NCBI GenBank assembly: GCA_947631805.1
Contig: CANRNA010000109.1
Coordinates: 1-6,327, forward strand
DNA: 6,327 nt
Source: an uncultured Oscillospiraceae bacterium
GTDB taxonomy: Bacteria; Bacillota; Clostridia; Oscillospirales; Oscillospiraceae
Direction of reading: 5' to 3'
Positions 6,023 through 6,327 of this stretch are shown here, in pieces; position 1 is the stretch's first letter, and every line of letters starts with the position of its first letter. The notes under the pieces were generated by a model. It searched no databases. It worked only from the letters and a program-made list of their open reading frames with translations, and was not told where the DNA came from. A program made the translations under genes and the position numbers.

Positions 6023-6327
6023 ATGACAGAAGTAGTGAGTATCAAATTCAGAAACCGGGGGAAGGCCTATTACTTCGACCCGGCGGGCCTGTCGCTGAAG
6101 ACCGGCGAGCAGGCCGTGGTGGAGACCTCCAAGGGCCTGGAGATAGGCTCCGTGGTCCGGGGGAACCACCAGGTGGAGGACGAGCAGGTCGTGGCCCCCC
6201 TGCGGGCGGTGGCCCGTGCCGCCACCGAGGACGACAGGCGCATAGCGGAGCTGTGCCGCCAGCGGGAGCAGGAGGCCTACGGCATCTGCAAGAAGAAGAT
6301 CGAGGAACACGGCCTGGAGATGAAGCT
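6023..6327 (+). CDS. ricT: PSP1-domain protein RicT/YaaT, 5' part only
   Basis: The frame from ATG 6023 stays open to the window end and gives about 101 residues. The opening VVSIKFRNRGKAYYFDPAG, then VVETSKGLEIGSVV, VVAPLRAVARAA and AYGICKKKIEEHGLEMK, closely follow B. subtilis YaaT (RicT). In B. subtilis, RicT forms a complex with YlbF and YmcA that helps RNase Y process mRNAs and affects competence, sporulation and biofilm formation. The cysteine residues that bind iron-sulfur clusters in RicT lie beyond the window. The start follows the holB TAA by 8 bases, with GAGG (6008-6011) about 11 bases upstream, so translation is probably coupled. The ATG at 6018 runs straight into a stop and is not used. 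Confidence 0.93.
   Translation, partial: MTEVVSIKFRNRGKAYYFDPAGLSLKTGEQAVVETSKGLEIGSVVRGNHQVEDEQVVAPLRAVARAATEDDRRIAELCRQREQEAYGICKKKIEEHGLEMK

Overview
The window is about 6.3 kb of GC-rich bacterial DNA from a low-complexity housekeeping neighbourhood. The gene set (P-II, Rex, MnmE, HolB followed by RicT/YaaT) points to a Firmicute. High GC with Rex, RicT and an ABC-2/TetR cassette suggests a gut-type clostridial lineage such as Oscillospiraceae; that lineage is my inference, not something the sequence proves. The real genes leave little free space, and the many long antisense reading frames are GC-driven shadows.

Layout from left to right: (1) bases 2-406, plus strand, the 3' end of a P-II signal protein, possibly the C-terminal domain of a longer protein such as an ammonium transporter. 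(2) A hairpin near 433-460 separates it from a convergent operon. (3) Bases 2747 down to 471, minus strand: a three-gene operon of a TetR-family repressor, an ABC ATPase and an ABC-2 permease. The genes are 4 bp apart or overlap by 4 bp. A promoter and a perfect 14-bp palindromic operator lie in front of the repressor, so this looks like a self-regulated efflux or export cassette. (4) A strong intrinsic terminator (2821-2862, minus strand) ends the next operon. (5) Bases 5042 down to 3010, minus strand: rex and mnmE, overlapping by ATGA. (6) An AT-rich divergent promoter region (about 5075-5160) has back-to-back -35 boxes and a candidate Rex operator. (7) From 5244, plus strand: a DNA polymerase III delta-prime subunit (holB), then ricT/yaaT, which runs off the right edge.

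How the parts work together: Rex senses the NADH/NAD+ ratio. Its gene is transcriptionally, and probably translationally, linked to mnmE, whose product modifies wobble uridines of tRNA. The holB-ricT pair is a common Firmicute arrangement. The TetR-ABC cassette probably exports an unknown compound that, or whose relative, releases the repressor. I see no mobile element, CRISPR array, rRNA or tRNA gene, and no clear sign of a new biological system. The most interesting points are in the regulatory DNA and in the rex-mnmE coupling.
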